64,000 nucleotides of DNA. Source: Nannocystis sp. (GTDB lineage Bacteria > Myxococcota_A > Polyangia > Nannocystales > Nannocystaceae). Below the pieces are notes generated by a model, which was given only the letters and a program-made list of their open reading frames with translations, had not been told where the DNA came from and searched no databases. Positions 28,148 to 36,679 of this stretch are shown here, piece by piece. Every line of letters starts with the position of its first letter. Position 1 is the stretch's first letter. The DNA lies in NCBI GenBank assembly GCA_016712315.1, contig JADJRG010000025.1:11600-75599 (forward strand), in the 5' to 3' direction. Both the position numbers and the translations under genes were made by a program.

Positions 28148-31100
28148 ATGACAGACCTCGAAGACGACGAGAACGACACCGAGGACGCCGACGAGTGGCA
28201 GCGCCTCCGTCGGCACATCGAGCTCGTCGACGGCTCCTGGGTCGGCTACGTCGTCGGCGATCGTCCCACGCGCGACTTCTTCCACGATCGTGTCCAGGAG
28301 TTCGCCCGCGCCCGCGGTCAGGGACTCGTCGTGGTTCAACCACGGGCCCCCGCGGAGCTACTCCCTGCGCTCGCTGCGATCCTCGACCGCAATGACAGCG
28401 CCCTCCTCTGGCTCGACCCCCGCGCCGACCCCGAGCAAGGCGCGCCTGCCCCCGGCGGCGCCGAGACCGATCGAGCCTGGGCCGCCGCCTGGGTCGGCTT
28501 CGCCAACCAGCTCAACGAGCACCGCGAGACCCTCCGACGCAGCGGCCACACCATCCTCCTGGCGATCGACCCCATCGCCAAGCAGCTCATCCGCGAGCAC
28601 GCCCCCGATCTCTGGTCGACGCGCGCCATCGTCGTCGAGCAGAGCGGACCGGCACCATCTCCCCCCCCGCGGCGCCCGCCCATCGACATCTTCCTCTACC
28701 ACGCCGCCGCTGACGCGAGGACGGCGAAGCGGCTCGCGTCAGCCCTCACGCGACGCGGCCTCGCGCTGACCGTGGACCCCTGGGATCTCCCAACCGGCGC
28801 CGACTGGGCCAACGCCTTCGAGGAGCGACTGGCCCGCTCCGAGGGCGCGCTCATCCTCCTCTCCGACGCATTCCTCGCCCGCCCATGGTCCCGCCAAGAG
28901 CTCACACTCCTTGCACGGCACGCGCGAGCGAGCGCCCTGCGGCTCTTCCCGGTCCTCCACGATCTCCGAGACCTCCGAGCCATCCCGGCGGAACTCCTTG
29001 ATCGGCAGTGGAGCGACCTCCGCGGTCAAGAAGGCCCCGATCTCGAGCACCTCCTCGATCGCCTCGCCGAGGCGCTCCGCCCCATGCCCCCCCGCGTCTT
29101 CATCACCTACTCCCACGACTCCAACGTCCACCTCGCGCGCGTCCGTGACCTCGCCGATCGCCTCCGCCAAGACGGCCTCGACGTCCGCCTCGACCAGTAC
29201 GAGCCGCATCCCGCCGAGGGCTGGCTCAAGTGGATGACCCGCCAGATCGACGAAGCCGACTTCGTCCTCGTCGTCTGCACCGACACCTACCGCCGCCGCT
29301 TCGACGGCCACGAGGCCCCCAAGACCGGCCTCGGCGCGACCTTGGAGGGCCACCTCATCCAGCAGGTCCTCTACGACGCCGGCACCAAGAACCACCGCTT
29401 CATCCCCGTCCTCTTCGACGCCCTTACCACGGACCCGATCCCCCTCGTCCTCCGCGCCTACACCCGCTACCTCCTCGACGCTGGCTACGACGACCTCTAC
29501 CGCCACCTCACGCGCCAGCCCAAGACCCCGCCCCCTCCGATCGGCGCGATCCGGCCCATGCCCCCTGAGCCGCGCCCCGCGCTCCTCGGCGTCTCGGCCC
29601 CTGCCCAGCAAAGCCCCTCTGGCGGCATCGCCGTCCAGAACCACGGCGCCACCGTCCACCAGCAGATCAACGTCCAGGGCATCGTCCACCTCGGCCCCAC
29701 CCACTTCGCCGCCCCTACGCCCGCCCCCGCGCCGGCCGCGACACCGACCGCCTCCCCGCCCGCGTCCTCACGCATCACCATCCTCCTCGCCACCGCCAAC
29801 GCCGCTGACCCCGACGCCCGCCTCTGCCTCGACGAAGAGGCCCGCGCCATCGAAGAGGCCCTCCGGCGCGCCCGCCTCCGCGATCGCTACGACCTCCGCA
29901 GCATCCACGCCGCCACCTTCGACGACCTCCTCCACCGCCTCGACGACCTCGCCCCGCCGATCCTCCACTTCGCCGGCCACGGCGATCGCGGCGGCGTCCT
30001 CGTCTTCAAGGGCCCTGGCGGAGCCGACCAGCGGATCCCCCCTGATAGCCTCCGGCGCCTCTTCGCCCAGCTCCAGCGCCCGCCGGCCCTCGTCGTCATC
30101 GCCGCCTGCCACTCCGTCGACCTCGCTCGCCACATCGCCCCCCACGTCGGCCACGCGATCGGCTTCGCCGGCCCCCTCGGCGACCTCGCCGCCCGTCACT
30201 TCAGCGCCGTCTTCTACGAGCGTCTCGCCGCCCACGCCTCCCCCGACGTCCCCCGCGCCTTCGCGCTCGCCCAGCTCGCCGCCGTCACCGCCGGCTTCGC
30301 CGAGGTCGACGCCGCCTGTCTCTTCGACCAGCGCTCTTCTCTCGCTCAGCCGCCCCGCACCGCATCGCCGGCGCCGCACCCGTCGACCTCGCTGACCGCC
30401 GCGGCCACACCACCCCCGACCGCCACCTCGTCCACGCCCCCAGCCTCCGCCCCCCTCACAAAAAAGACCTCATCGACCGCGCGCCCTGCCCCGACCGAGC
30501 CCGCCTACCGCTGGCTCCACCTCTCCGATCTCCACCTCAGCGCCGACGCCTCCCCCCTCTTCTGGAGCGTCCTCGACGCCTTCGAGCAGAGCCTCACCGC
30601 TTGGCTCCCCAAGCTCGGCGGCCCCATCGACCTCCTCCTCCTCACCGGCGACCTCGCCGCCCACGGCGCTCCCGCCGACTACGACCGGCTCGACGACCTG
30701 CTCGCCCGCCTCCAGGGCCTCCTCGAAAAACACACCGGCGTCCGCCCCCTCATCGTCCCTGTCCCGGGCAACCACGACCTCCAGCGCCCTTCGGACGACG
30801 ACCTACTCCGATACCTCGTTATCGACAGGATCACCTCCAGCCCGCAAGACAAGGCGGTCAAGCACTTCAACAATCGCGTCTGGAGAGACAAGACCCCCTA
30901 CATCATCGAGGGACTCTTCACGCACTACACCGCCTGGCTCGCCCGCGCCGTCCTCCCGCAGCTCCGCGCCGCCCCCCACGTCGCCCTCCATACCTCCTTC
31001 TTCCCCGGCGACCTCACCGTCACCCTCGATCCTCCCGGTCGCTTCCCCCTCGCCCTCGTCGGCCTCAATACCGCCTGGTCCCACTACGAGTCCGGCGACT

Positions 31101-34100
31101 TCGCCGGCCGCCTCCACCTCCCCGTCGAACAGTTCCTCGCCGCCCTCCCTCCGCCGGCCAAGGGCGCCTCCCCCCTCGACCTCTTCCAAAAATTCACCCG
31201 CGCCCTCCTCCTCCAGCACCACCCCCGCCGCTGGCTCACCGAGCCTGCCCGCCGCGCCTTCGAGTCCGAGCTCTACCCCCCGCACCGCTTCACCGCCGCC
31301 CTCTTCGGCCACATGCATGAGCCCGACGCCGTCAACGAGGCCCGCGCCGGCGGTCGTTCGCGCACCTACTATCAGGCCCCCTCTTTCTTCGGCCTCGAGC
31401 GCTACGGCGAGGGCGCCAGCGAGTCCCGCCTCTTCGGCTACACCTTCGGCCAGCTCTCGCAAGGCGGCGCCCTGCGCGTCTGGCCGCTCCGGGCCCAGCG
31501 CAAGGGCGACGGCGCCTGGGCCTTCGACCGGGACACCTATTTCCACTGGTCCGACAACGACCTCGACGGCGTCCTCCTCCGCCCCGCCGACCCCCCGCCG
31601 GAGCCCGCGCGTACCCGCGCAGCCGCCCACCTCCACCCCGCCGACCTCGACCTCACCCCCTACTGCACCCGCCTGCGCGATCGCACCCGCTTCATCCGCC
31701 TCGACGGGATCGCCGCCGCCGCCAAGGCCCTCAACTACCCGATCGAGCGCCTCTACACCCGCCTGCGCACCCACACCCGCGACCTCGACCGCGCAGGCGC
31801 CCCCGATCGCGCCCTCGTCGACCTCGCCGATCTCCTCCCACACCACCGCCGCGTCCTCATCGAGGGCCAGCCCGGCTCGGGCAAGACGACCTTTTTAAAG
31901 CTCGCCGCCAGCGTGCTCGCCCGCGACCACCTCGACGAGCCTTGCCCCGACGGCCCCTCCTGGCGCGCCGCCCACCTCGGCCGCGACCTGCCCCGCTCGA
32001 TCCCCGTCCTCCTCCGCGGCTCCACCCTCTTACATGACCCCAAGGACAGCCGCCGCGGCGACGCCCGCCTGCTCGCCCACCTCGCCGCCGAGACCGCCCC
32101 GCCCCTCGACACCCCCGCCGCCGAGCACGCCCGCCAGGCCGCCTGGCACCAGCACCTGCTCGCTGGCGCCGTCACCCTCCTCCTCGACGGCCTCGACGAG
32201 GTCGGCGACCCCGCCCAACGCGATCGCCTCTTCGACGACCTCCAGGCGATCCTCCAAGCCTGGCCCAAATGCCAGGTGATCCTCACCAGCCGCCCCATCG
32301 AGATCGATCGTATCGTCGCCCTCGGCTTCGCCCACGCCAGCGTCGCCCCCTTCGACGACGACGACGTGCGCGCCTACGCCCAGCGCTGGGTCCACGCCCT
32401 CTTCGAGGTCGACCCCGACCGCCACGGCGGCGCCGTCGAGGCTGACTACGCCCGCGCCCTCGTCGACGCGATCCACGGCCGCCGCGAGCTCCGCCGCCTC
32501 GCCACCACCCCGGTGATGCTCACCTGCCTGTGTGTCGTCTACTCCAACGGCGGCGGCCTGCCCGAGGGCCGCGCCGAGCTCTACCGCGACACGATCCGCT
32601 GGCTCATCGCCGCCCGCGAAGACGTACGCCGCGAGAGGAGCTACGTCAGCGAGCTCCGCGACAAGGACAAGGACCACGCCCGGCTCCGCGTCGTCGAGGC
32701 CCTCTCCGCCCTCGCCCTCGCGATGATGGGCGAGACCGGCGAGCCCGGCGAGACCACAAAGCGCCGCGAGCTCAGCCTCGCCGAGGCCGCGCCGATCGTC
32801 GAGCCGATCATCCGCGGCCCCCGCTTCGACCACCAGGACCAGCCCACCCGCCACAACGCCCTCTGCGAGTGGCTCCGCTTCGAGTGCGAGTACAGCGGCG
32901 TCATCGAGGAGATCGGCCGCGGCCAGCTCCAGTTCAAGCACCTCACCTTTCAGGAGTACCTCGCCGCTGCTCGCCTCGCCGCCTCCCCGCGCGACTTCTG
33001 GTGGCCGATCGTCGCCGCCCACCTCGAGGATCTCCAGTGGCGCGAGACCATCGACCTCTTCCCCGGCTGCCTGCTCGATCCCAGCCGCGGCGCCACCGCC
33101 GACGCCGACTACCTCGTCAAGGAGATCCACGCTCTCTTCCCCGATCGCCCGTCCATCGTCAGCGCCGCCAGGATCACCGCCCTCACCGGCCGCCTCCAAC
33201 CCGCCTTCCGCGCGACCGGCTACAGCCTCCCCCAGGACCTCGCCGCCGCCGACGACCAGCTCCGTCGCCAGGCCGAGGCGATCTTCACCGTCGAAGGCGC
33301 CGCCAAGGTCGACGAAGCCACCCGGATCGCTGCCGCCGAAGCGATCGGGCTCGCCGGCGACCGCCGCCTCACCCCCGAGAATTTTTTAGGAAATTTCATC
33401 GAAGTCCCGATCCCCGGCACGGATCGCCGCTTCACCCTCGGCAAGTACCTCGTCACCGTCGAGGAGTACGCCCGCTTCGTCGACGACCGCGGCTACCACC
33501 GCCCCGAATTCTGGACTGAAGACGACGGCGCCGGCTGGACCTTCCGCACGCAACACGGCTGGCATGAGCCAGACATCTGGGAGCAGCAGATCCGCACCCC
33601 CAACCGCCCCGTCGTCGCCGTATCCTTCTACGAGGCCGCCGCCTACTGCCGCTGGCTCGCCTCCGAGCACCCCGGGCGTGCTTTCCGACTGCCGACCGAG
33701 CGCGAATGGCTCGCCGCTGCCTCTCCCGACGACCGCACCTACCCCTGGGTCGGAAAAGCTCTCACCCCCCTCCACGCCAACTTCGGCAAGCGCGTGAACA
33801 ACCCGACCCCCGTCGGCATCTACCCGGCGGGCGCGGGACCCTTCGGCCACCTCGACCTCGCCGGCAACGTCTGGGAGTGGTGTGTCGACATCGTCGATCT
33901 TGGTCGACCGATCACGGACGACGAGCGGCAGATGTACGGGCCGCCGAGAGCCCTGCGCGGTGGTGCCTGGTGGAGCGACGAGCGTGGTGTGGCGGCCGCC
34001 GGGCGCAGCGGGCTCAGGTCCGGGTACCGCATCGACGACGGCGGCTTTCGGGTGGGTTTTGAGCCCGCGAGCCCTTGGTCCTTGATCGTTGGCCATCCCG

Positions 34101-34144
34101 GTGACCTGAAGCCTTTTCCGGGGTTTCAGGGGCGGAGCCCCTGA
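28148..34144 (+). CDS. Giant TIR-SEFIR-CHAT-phosphoesterase-NACHT-FGE protein, DGR target 1
   Basis: A 1,998-residue NLR-like conflict protein. Domains in order: adaptor-like N-terminus (1-175), TIR (about 179-312, IDIFLYHAAAD, PWSRQELTLL), SEFIR (about 316-455, RVFITYSHDSN), a short GATVHQQINVQG linker (about 500), a CHAT caspase-like protease (about 540-715, HFAGHG with His 611 and AACHS with Cys 654), a calcineurin-like phosphoesterase (about 787-1130, LHLSDLHLS, PGNHD, FGHMHE), a NACHT NTPase (about 1235-1620, IEGQPGSGKTTF, LLLDGLDEVGD, ILTSRPIE) and an FGE/C-type-lectin-fold domain (1750-1998, GNVWEWC, LRGGAWW). The ATG at 28148 is chosen because earlier in-frame sequence only shadows the AAA gene. 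The last domain contains the DGR variable repeat. Confidence 0.9.
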   Translation: MTDLEDDENDTEDADEWQRLRRHIELVDGSWVGYVVGDRPTRDFFHDRVQEFARARGQGLVVVQPRAPAELLPALAAILDRNDSALLWLDPRADPEQGAPAPGGAETDRAWAAAWVGFANQLNEHRETLRRSGHTILLAIDPIAKQLIREHAPDLWSTRAIVVEQSGPAPSPPPRRPPIDIFLYHAAADARTAKRLASALTRRGLALTVDPWDLPTGADWANAFEERLARSEGALILLSDAFLARPWSRQELTLLARHARASALRLFPVLHDLRDLRAIPAELLDRQWSDLRGQEGPDLEHLLDRLAEALRPMPPRVFITYSHDSNVHLARVRDLADRLRQDGLDVRLDQYEPHPAEGWLKWMTRQIDEADFVLVVCTDTYRRRFDGHEAPKTGLGATLEGHLIQQVLYDAGTKNHRFIPVLFDALTTDPIPLVLRAYTRYLLDAGYDDLYRHLTRQPKTPPPPIGAIRPMPPEPRPALLGVSAPAQQSPSGGIAVQNHGATVHQQINVQGIVHLGPTHFAAPTPAPAPAATPTASPPASSRITILLATANAADPDARLCLDEEARAIEEALRRARLRDRYDLRSIHAATFDDLLHRLDDLAPPILHFAGHGDRGGVLVFKGPGGADQRIPPDSLRRLFAQLQRPPALVVIAACHSVDLARHIAPHVGHAIGFAGPLGDLAARHFSAVFYERLAAHASPDVPRAFALAQLAAVTAGFAEVDAACLFDQRSSLAQPPRTASPAPHPSTSLTAAATPPPTATSSTPPASAPLTKKTSSTARPAPTEPAYRWLHLSDLHLSADASPLFWSVLDAFEQSLTAWLPKLGGPIDLLLLTGDLAAHGAPADYDRLDDLLARLQGLLEKHTGVRPLIVPVPGNHDLQRPSDDDLLRYLVIDRITSSPQDKAVKHFNNRVWRDKTPYIIEGLFTHYTAWLARAVLPQLRAAPHVALHTSFFPGDLTVTLDPPGRFPLALVGLNTAWSHYESGDFAGRLHLPVEQFLAALPPPAKGASPLDLFQKFTRALLLQHHPRRWLTEPARRAFESELYPPHRFTAALFGHMHEPDAVNEARAGGRSRTYYQAPSFFGLERYGEGASESRLFGYTFGQLSQGGALRVWPLRAQRKGDGAWAFDRDTYFHWSDNDLDGVLLRPADPPPEPARTRAAAHLHPADLDLTPYCTRLRDRTRFIRLDGIAAAAKALNYPIERLYTRLRTHTRDLDRAGAPDRALVDLADLLPHHRRVLIEGQPGSGKTTFLKLAASVLARDHLDEPCPDGPSWRAAHLGRDLPRSIPVLLRGSTLLHDPKDSRRGDARLLAHLAAETAPPLDTPAAEHARQAAWHQHLLAGAVTLLLDGLDEVGDPAQRDRLFDDLQAILQAWPKCQVILTSRPIEIDRIVALGFAHASVAPFDDDDVRAYAQRWVHALFEVDPDRHGGAVEADYARALVDAIHGRRELRRLATTPVMLTCLCVVYSNGGGLPEGRAELYRDTIRWLIAAREDVRRERSYVSELRDKDKDHARLRVVEALSALALAMMGETGEPGETTKRRELSLAEAAPIVEPIIRGPRFDHQDQPTRHNALCEWLRFECEYSGVIEEIGRGQLQFKHLTFQEYLAAARLAASPRDFWWPIVAAHLEDLQWRETIDLFPGCLLDPSRGATADADYLVKEIHALFPDRPSIVSAARITALTGRLQPAFRATGYSLPQDLAAADDQLRRQAEAIFTVEGAAKVDEATRIAAAEAIGLAGDRRLTPENFLGNFIEVPIPGTDRRFTLGKYLVTVEEYARFVDDRGYHRPEFWTEDDGAGWTFRTQHGWHEPDIWEQQIRTPNRPVVAVSFYEAAAYCRWLASEHPGRAFRLPTEREWLAAASPDDRTYPWVGKALTPLHANFGKRVNNPTPVGIYPAGAGPFGHLDLAGNVWEWCVDIVDLGRPITDDERQMYGPPRALRGGAWWSDERGVAAAGRSGLRSGYRIDDGGFRVGFEPASPWSLIVGHPGDLKPFPGFQGRSP
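33991..34070 (+). repeat. DGR variable repeat VR1
   Basis: These 80 bp align to the TR at 35311-35390 with no gaps. The 11 differences correspond to TR adenines 35322, 35328, 35330, 35333, 35334, 35342, 35345, 35352, 35357, 35360 and 35361. No other base differs. It encodes residues about 1948-1975 of the giant protein (AAAGRSGLRSGYRIDDGG). The shared 3' end (CGGCTTTCGGGTGGGTTTTG, then AGCCCGCGA) is the expected initiation-of-homing region. Confidence 0.95.
34126..34144. other. Hairpin/cruciform downstream of VR1
   Basis: A perfect 8-bp inverted repeat, TCAGGGGC-GGA-GCCCCTGA, lies 55 bases after VR1. It includes the stop codon of the target gene. The same element follows VR2 at 36614-36632. 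A short GC-rich hairpin after the VR is a known target-recognition feature of DGRs such as that of Bordetella phage BPP-1. It has no T-run, so a terminator role is less likely. Confidence 0.75.
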
Positions 34145-34160
34145 TCGCCAAAATTCGCTC

Positions 34161-34176
34161 CGAGTGTCGACACTCG
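34161..34176. other. 16-bp perfect palindrome CGAGTGTCGACACTCG
   Basis: It lies 16 bases after the VR1 hairpin and marks the inner edge of the left homologous arm. A near-identical copy (CGAGTGTCGACGCTCG) sits at 36581-36596 in the right arm. Further GTCGAC-containing elements follow on both sides. The rest of 34145-34263 holds no gene. It could be an operator or a bidirectional terminator stem. Confidence 0.6.
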
Positions 34177-34263
34177 GGGTCTGGAACGGTGTTTCTTAGT
34201 GGGACTGTCGACGTAGTGTCAACACAGTTGACCGCGGCTGGTTGATGTGCGAAACCGCTCACC

Positions 34264-34845
34264 ATGAAGATCTCGCTCGCGGAGGCGGCGACCCTGCTCG
34301 GCAAGTCCGAGCGGCAGGTGAAGTACTTGATCGCCCAGGGCAAGGTACGGGCGACCAAGGTGGACGGGCGCTGGCAGATCGACGACGCCGATCTGCCGCG
34401 GCCTGCGGCGGCGACCCAGGCGCAGGCGATGCGGGCCGAGGTCGCTCGGGCGACGCTGGAGCGGGCGATCGCGCCGCAGGAGCGGGGCAAGTTCTTCTCG
34501 GTCACGGACTTGATCGCCTTCCGGGCGGGGGTCGAGCTCTTCCAGCGGGTGCGCGGGCGGCCGGCGGCGGTGGCCTTGCGAGCGGCGCTAGAGGAGCTAG
34601 CGCGCGGCTGCCATGCGTTCGAGCCGGCGGAGAAGGCCGGGCACTTCGCGGCGGCGCGGCGGCTGACCGCGTCGGCGGTGACCGAGCTCCACCTTGAGGG
34701 CGACGCCGAGGCGGCGGCGATCGCCGACGAGCTCGAGCGCGCGCTGATCCCCAAGCTCTCCGGGCTCTGCGCGACCTTCGAGCGGCGGGCGCGGCGGCGG
34801 CGCTTCGAGCACTTCAGCGCCAGGCTGTCCGCGGGGACAGGATGA
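34264..34845 (+). CDS. HTH (excisionase/MerR-like) DGR-associated protein
   Basis: A 193-residue protein. The N-terminus is an HTH_17-type DNA-binding domain (ISLAEAATLLGKSERQVKYL, IAQGKVRATKVDGRWQID). After a short linker comes an all-helical region of about 130 residues (FRAGVELFQRVRGRPAAVAL, ALEELARGCHAFEPAEKAGH), which may be another four-helix bundle. It overlaps avd by four bases (ATGA at 34842-34845), so it belongs to the DGR operon. It may control expression of the cassette, or help position the retrohoming machinery on the palindromes nearby. Both are inference. Confidence 0.7.
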   Translation: MKISLAEAATLLGKSERQVKYLIAQGKVRATKVDGRWQIDDADLPRPAAATQAQAMRAEVARATLERAIAPQERGKFFSVTDLIAFRAGVELFQRVRGRPAAVALRAALEELARGCHAFEPAEKAGHFAAARRLTASAVTELHLEGDAEAAAIADELERALIPKLSGLCATFERRARRRRFEHFSARLSAGTG

Positions 34846-35204
34846 GCGGCGGCGGGGCGCCGCTCTACGAGCAGACGCTGGCGTTGGCCGCGGCGATCGA
34901 GGGGGCCCTGGCCGGTGAGGACGAGCACCCGGGGCTGGCGGCGGGGGTGCTCCAGGGGGCGCTCGCGCTGGTCGACCGGGTGGCGCTGGCGGTCGCAGGG
35001 ATCGAGCGGGCACGCAGCCTCGCGGCGGCCGACGCGGCCCTCTGCACGCTGCGGGCGCGCCTCGATCTGGCGCTGCGCTGCGGGCTCTGGGAGGACGCGG
35101 TTCACTTGGCCGCGGCCGAGCAGACCGAGGCGATCGGCCGGCAGATCGGCGGGTGGCTGCGCAGCCTCGACCGAGGGCCGCGCGGGCACGAGTCGCGCGG
35201 ATGA
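34842..35204 (+). CDS. avd: Accessory variability determinant (Avd-like four-helix bundle)
   Basis: A 120-residue all-helical protein. The third and fourth helices carry the family pattern LCTLRARLDLALRCGLWEDA, then EQTEAIGRQIGGWLRS, matching the Avd signature 'L..LR..L..A......y......l.eiGr.lGGWl'. In characterised DGRs, Avd forms a basic pentameric barrel that binds the reverse transcriptase and TR RNA and is required for mutagenic cDNA synthesis. It is directly upstream of the TR, as is typical, and is co-translated with the HTH gene. Confidence 0.85.
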   Translation: MSGGGAPLYEQTLALAAAIEGALAGEDEHPGLAAGVLQGALALVDRVALAVAGIERARSLAAADAALCTLRARLDLALRCGLWEDAVHLAAAEQTEAIGRQIGGWLRSLDRGPRGHESRG

Positions 35205-35310
35205 CGGCGTGGGCTTGCGCGCCGAGACGGCCTGTGCGATATCGCGCGGGCGCCGATTGACCCCGAAGCCGCGCCGAACGCTGAAGAGATGCACCGCTAA
35301 CGACCATGAA

Positions 35311-35390
35311 GGCGGCCGCCGAGCGCAACAGGAACAGGTCCAGGAACCGCAACGACAACAACGGCTTTCGGGTGGGTTTTGAGCCCGCGA
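35311..35390 (+). repeat. DGR template repeat (TR)
   Basis: This invariant donor lies between avd and the reverse transcriptase, in the same orientation. It is rich in AAC (Asn) triplets in the frame corresponding to the targets (ERNRNRSRNRNDNNG). AAC triplets are the best starting point for adenine-specific randomisation because no stop codon can arise from them. All 17 adenines from 35322 to 35361 fall in the variable stretch, and 12 of them are changed in at least one VR. Homology with the VRs begins weakly at 35306 and ends at 35390. The surrounding 35205-35531 has no other gene and should be transcribed as the TR RNA. Confidence 0.95.
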
Positions 35391-35531
35391 ACACGCGGAC
35401 CGCGAGCGGTCACCGTGCAGGCGCCGTGGGTCGCACGAGTCGACCCACGCTCCCGGGCCCTCCCGTTCTGGTAGACGATTCGTCGAAGGTCCGGGAGGGC
35501 CACTCTTCTGGTGAGGCGATGTGGTGGGGTG

Positions 35532-36545
35532 ATGCGGCGGGTCGGTGAGGTGTTCGGCGCGATCGCGGCGCTTGAGAACCTCTGGGGAGCCTGGCGCGAC
35601 TTCCAGCGGGGGAAGCGGGGGCGGCCAGCGGTGCAGCGCTTCCGGCCGCAGGCGGCGGAGGTGATCGTCCGGCTGACGCGAGATCTGGTGGCCGGCGAGT
35701 ACGCGCCGTTTCCTTATCGACTGCTTCGGATCACGACGCCGAAGCGGCGGCTGATCGCGGCGGCTGCGGTGCGCGACCGGGTGGTGCACCACGCGGTCCA
35801 TCGCGTGCTGGCGCCGCTCCTCGATCCGGGGCTCTCGGCGCAGACGTACGCGTGCCTCCCGGGGAAGGGGCTGCACCGGGCGCTGCTCGCGTTCATCGCC
35901 GGATTTCGGCGCTATCGCTGGCATGTCCACCTGGACATCCGCGCGTACTTCCCGAGCGTCGATCGAGGGATCCTGCTCGAGGTGATGGCGCGGCGGGTGA
36001 AGGACCGGCGCGCGCTGGCGTTGCTGGGGACGATCGCGGAGAGCGGCGCGGGGATCTACGAGGCGCCGGGGGTGGCCGAGTTTCTAGGGCTGGAGCCGGG
36101 TTTCCCGCCAGCGGGGTGCGGGCTGCCGATCGGCAACCTGACCAGCCAGTGGTGGGGGAACCACTACCTGGCGGGACTGGATCACTTTGTGATGCGCGAG
36201 CTGAAGGCGCCGTTCTACCAGCGCTACATGGACGACTTCGTGCTCATGGGCGACGACGCGTCGGCGCTAGAGCGGCAGCGCGAGGCGATCGCGCGGTGGT
36301 TGGCGGCGGAGCGGCGGTTGACGCTGAAGGACCCGGGGGCGGTGGTGCGGGGGTGCGCGGCGGAGGTGCTCTACCTGGGGCAGCGGGTCAGCCGGGTGGG
36401 GTGGCGGCCGCGGGGGGAGACGATGCGGCGCTTCGAGCGGCGGGTGCGGGGGCTCGTGGCAGCGGGGGACGTGGAGGCGGTGGAGCGGTCGGTGGCGAGC
36501 TACCGGGGGGTGTTAGGGCTGCGACGGCCACCGACGCTGGGATGA
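35532..36545 (+). CDS. DGR reverse transcriptase
   Basis: About 337 residues from the ATG at 35532; 35511 is an alternative start. It opens with the typical DGR start (AALENLWGAWRDFQRGKRGR). RT motifs follow: VHLDIRAYFPSVDRGIL (first catalytic Asp), GLPIGNLTSQWWGNHYLAGL (the SQ-type motif 4 characteristic of DGR RTs), and YMDDFVLMGDD (catalytic Asp pair). A thumb-like region ends the protein (LKDPGAVVRGCAAEVLYLG). There is no maturase or endonuclease domain, which separates it from group II intron RTs. It copies TR RNA with errors at adenines to mutate the VRs. Confidence 0.95.
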   Translation: MRRVGEVFGAIAALENLWGAWRDFQRGKRGRPAVQRFRPQAAEVIVRLTRDLVAGEYAPFPYRLLRITTPKRRLIAAAAVRDRVVHHAVHRVLAPLLDPGLSAQTYACLPGKGLHRALLAFIAGFRRYRWHVHLDIRAYFPSVDRGILLEVMARRVKDRRALALLGTIAESGAGIYEAPGVAEFLGLEPGFPPAGCGLPIGNLTSQWWGNHYLAGLDHFVMRELKAPFYQRYMDDFVLMGDDASALERQREAIARWLAAERRLTLKDPGAVVRGCAAEVLYLGQRVSRVGWRPRGETMRRFERRVRGLVAAGDVEAVERSVASYRGVLGLRRPPTLG

Positions 36546-36550
36546 GGGCG

Positions 36551-36596
36551 ACTTTGTCGACAAAGTGTCGACATGAGGGGCGAGTGTCGACGCTCG
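36551..36596. other. Palindromes at the inner edge of the right DGR arm
   Basis: ACTTTGTCGACAAAGT (36551-36566) is a perfect 16-bp palindrome immediately after the RT stop. CGAGTGTCGACGCTCG (36581-36596) is nearly perfect and matches the palindrome after VR1. They lie between two convergent genes and could work as bidirectional terminators or protein-binding sites. Confidence 0.55.
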
Positions 36597-36613
36597 AACC
36601 GAATTTATGGCGA

Positions 36614-36632
36614 TCAGGGGCTCCGCCCCTGA
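36614..36632. other. Hairpin/cruciform downstream of VR2
   Basis: The sequence is TCAGGGGC-TCC-GCCCCTGA, the same 8-bp stem as at 34126-34144 read on the other strand. It lies 55 bases beyond the 3' end of VR2, the same distance as at VR1. In this case it is outside the coding region. Confidence 0.75.
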
Positions 36633-36679
36633 AACCCCGGAAAGAGCTTCAGGTCACCGAGATGACCAATGATCAAAGA

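Noticed and set aside
35306..35548. An 80-codon frame that includes the TR
   Set aside because: It reads through the template repeat only because the TR copies coding sequence. After the TR the translation has no similarity to anything, and DGR templates are non-coding RNA donors.
36551..36596. Rho-independent terminators after the RT
   Set aside because: The palindromes form stems but have no T-run on either strand, so I list them only as palindromes.
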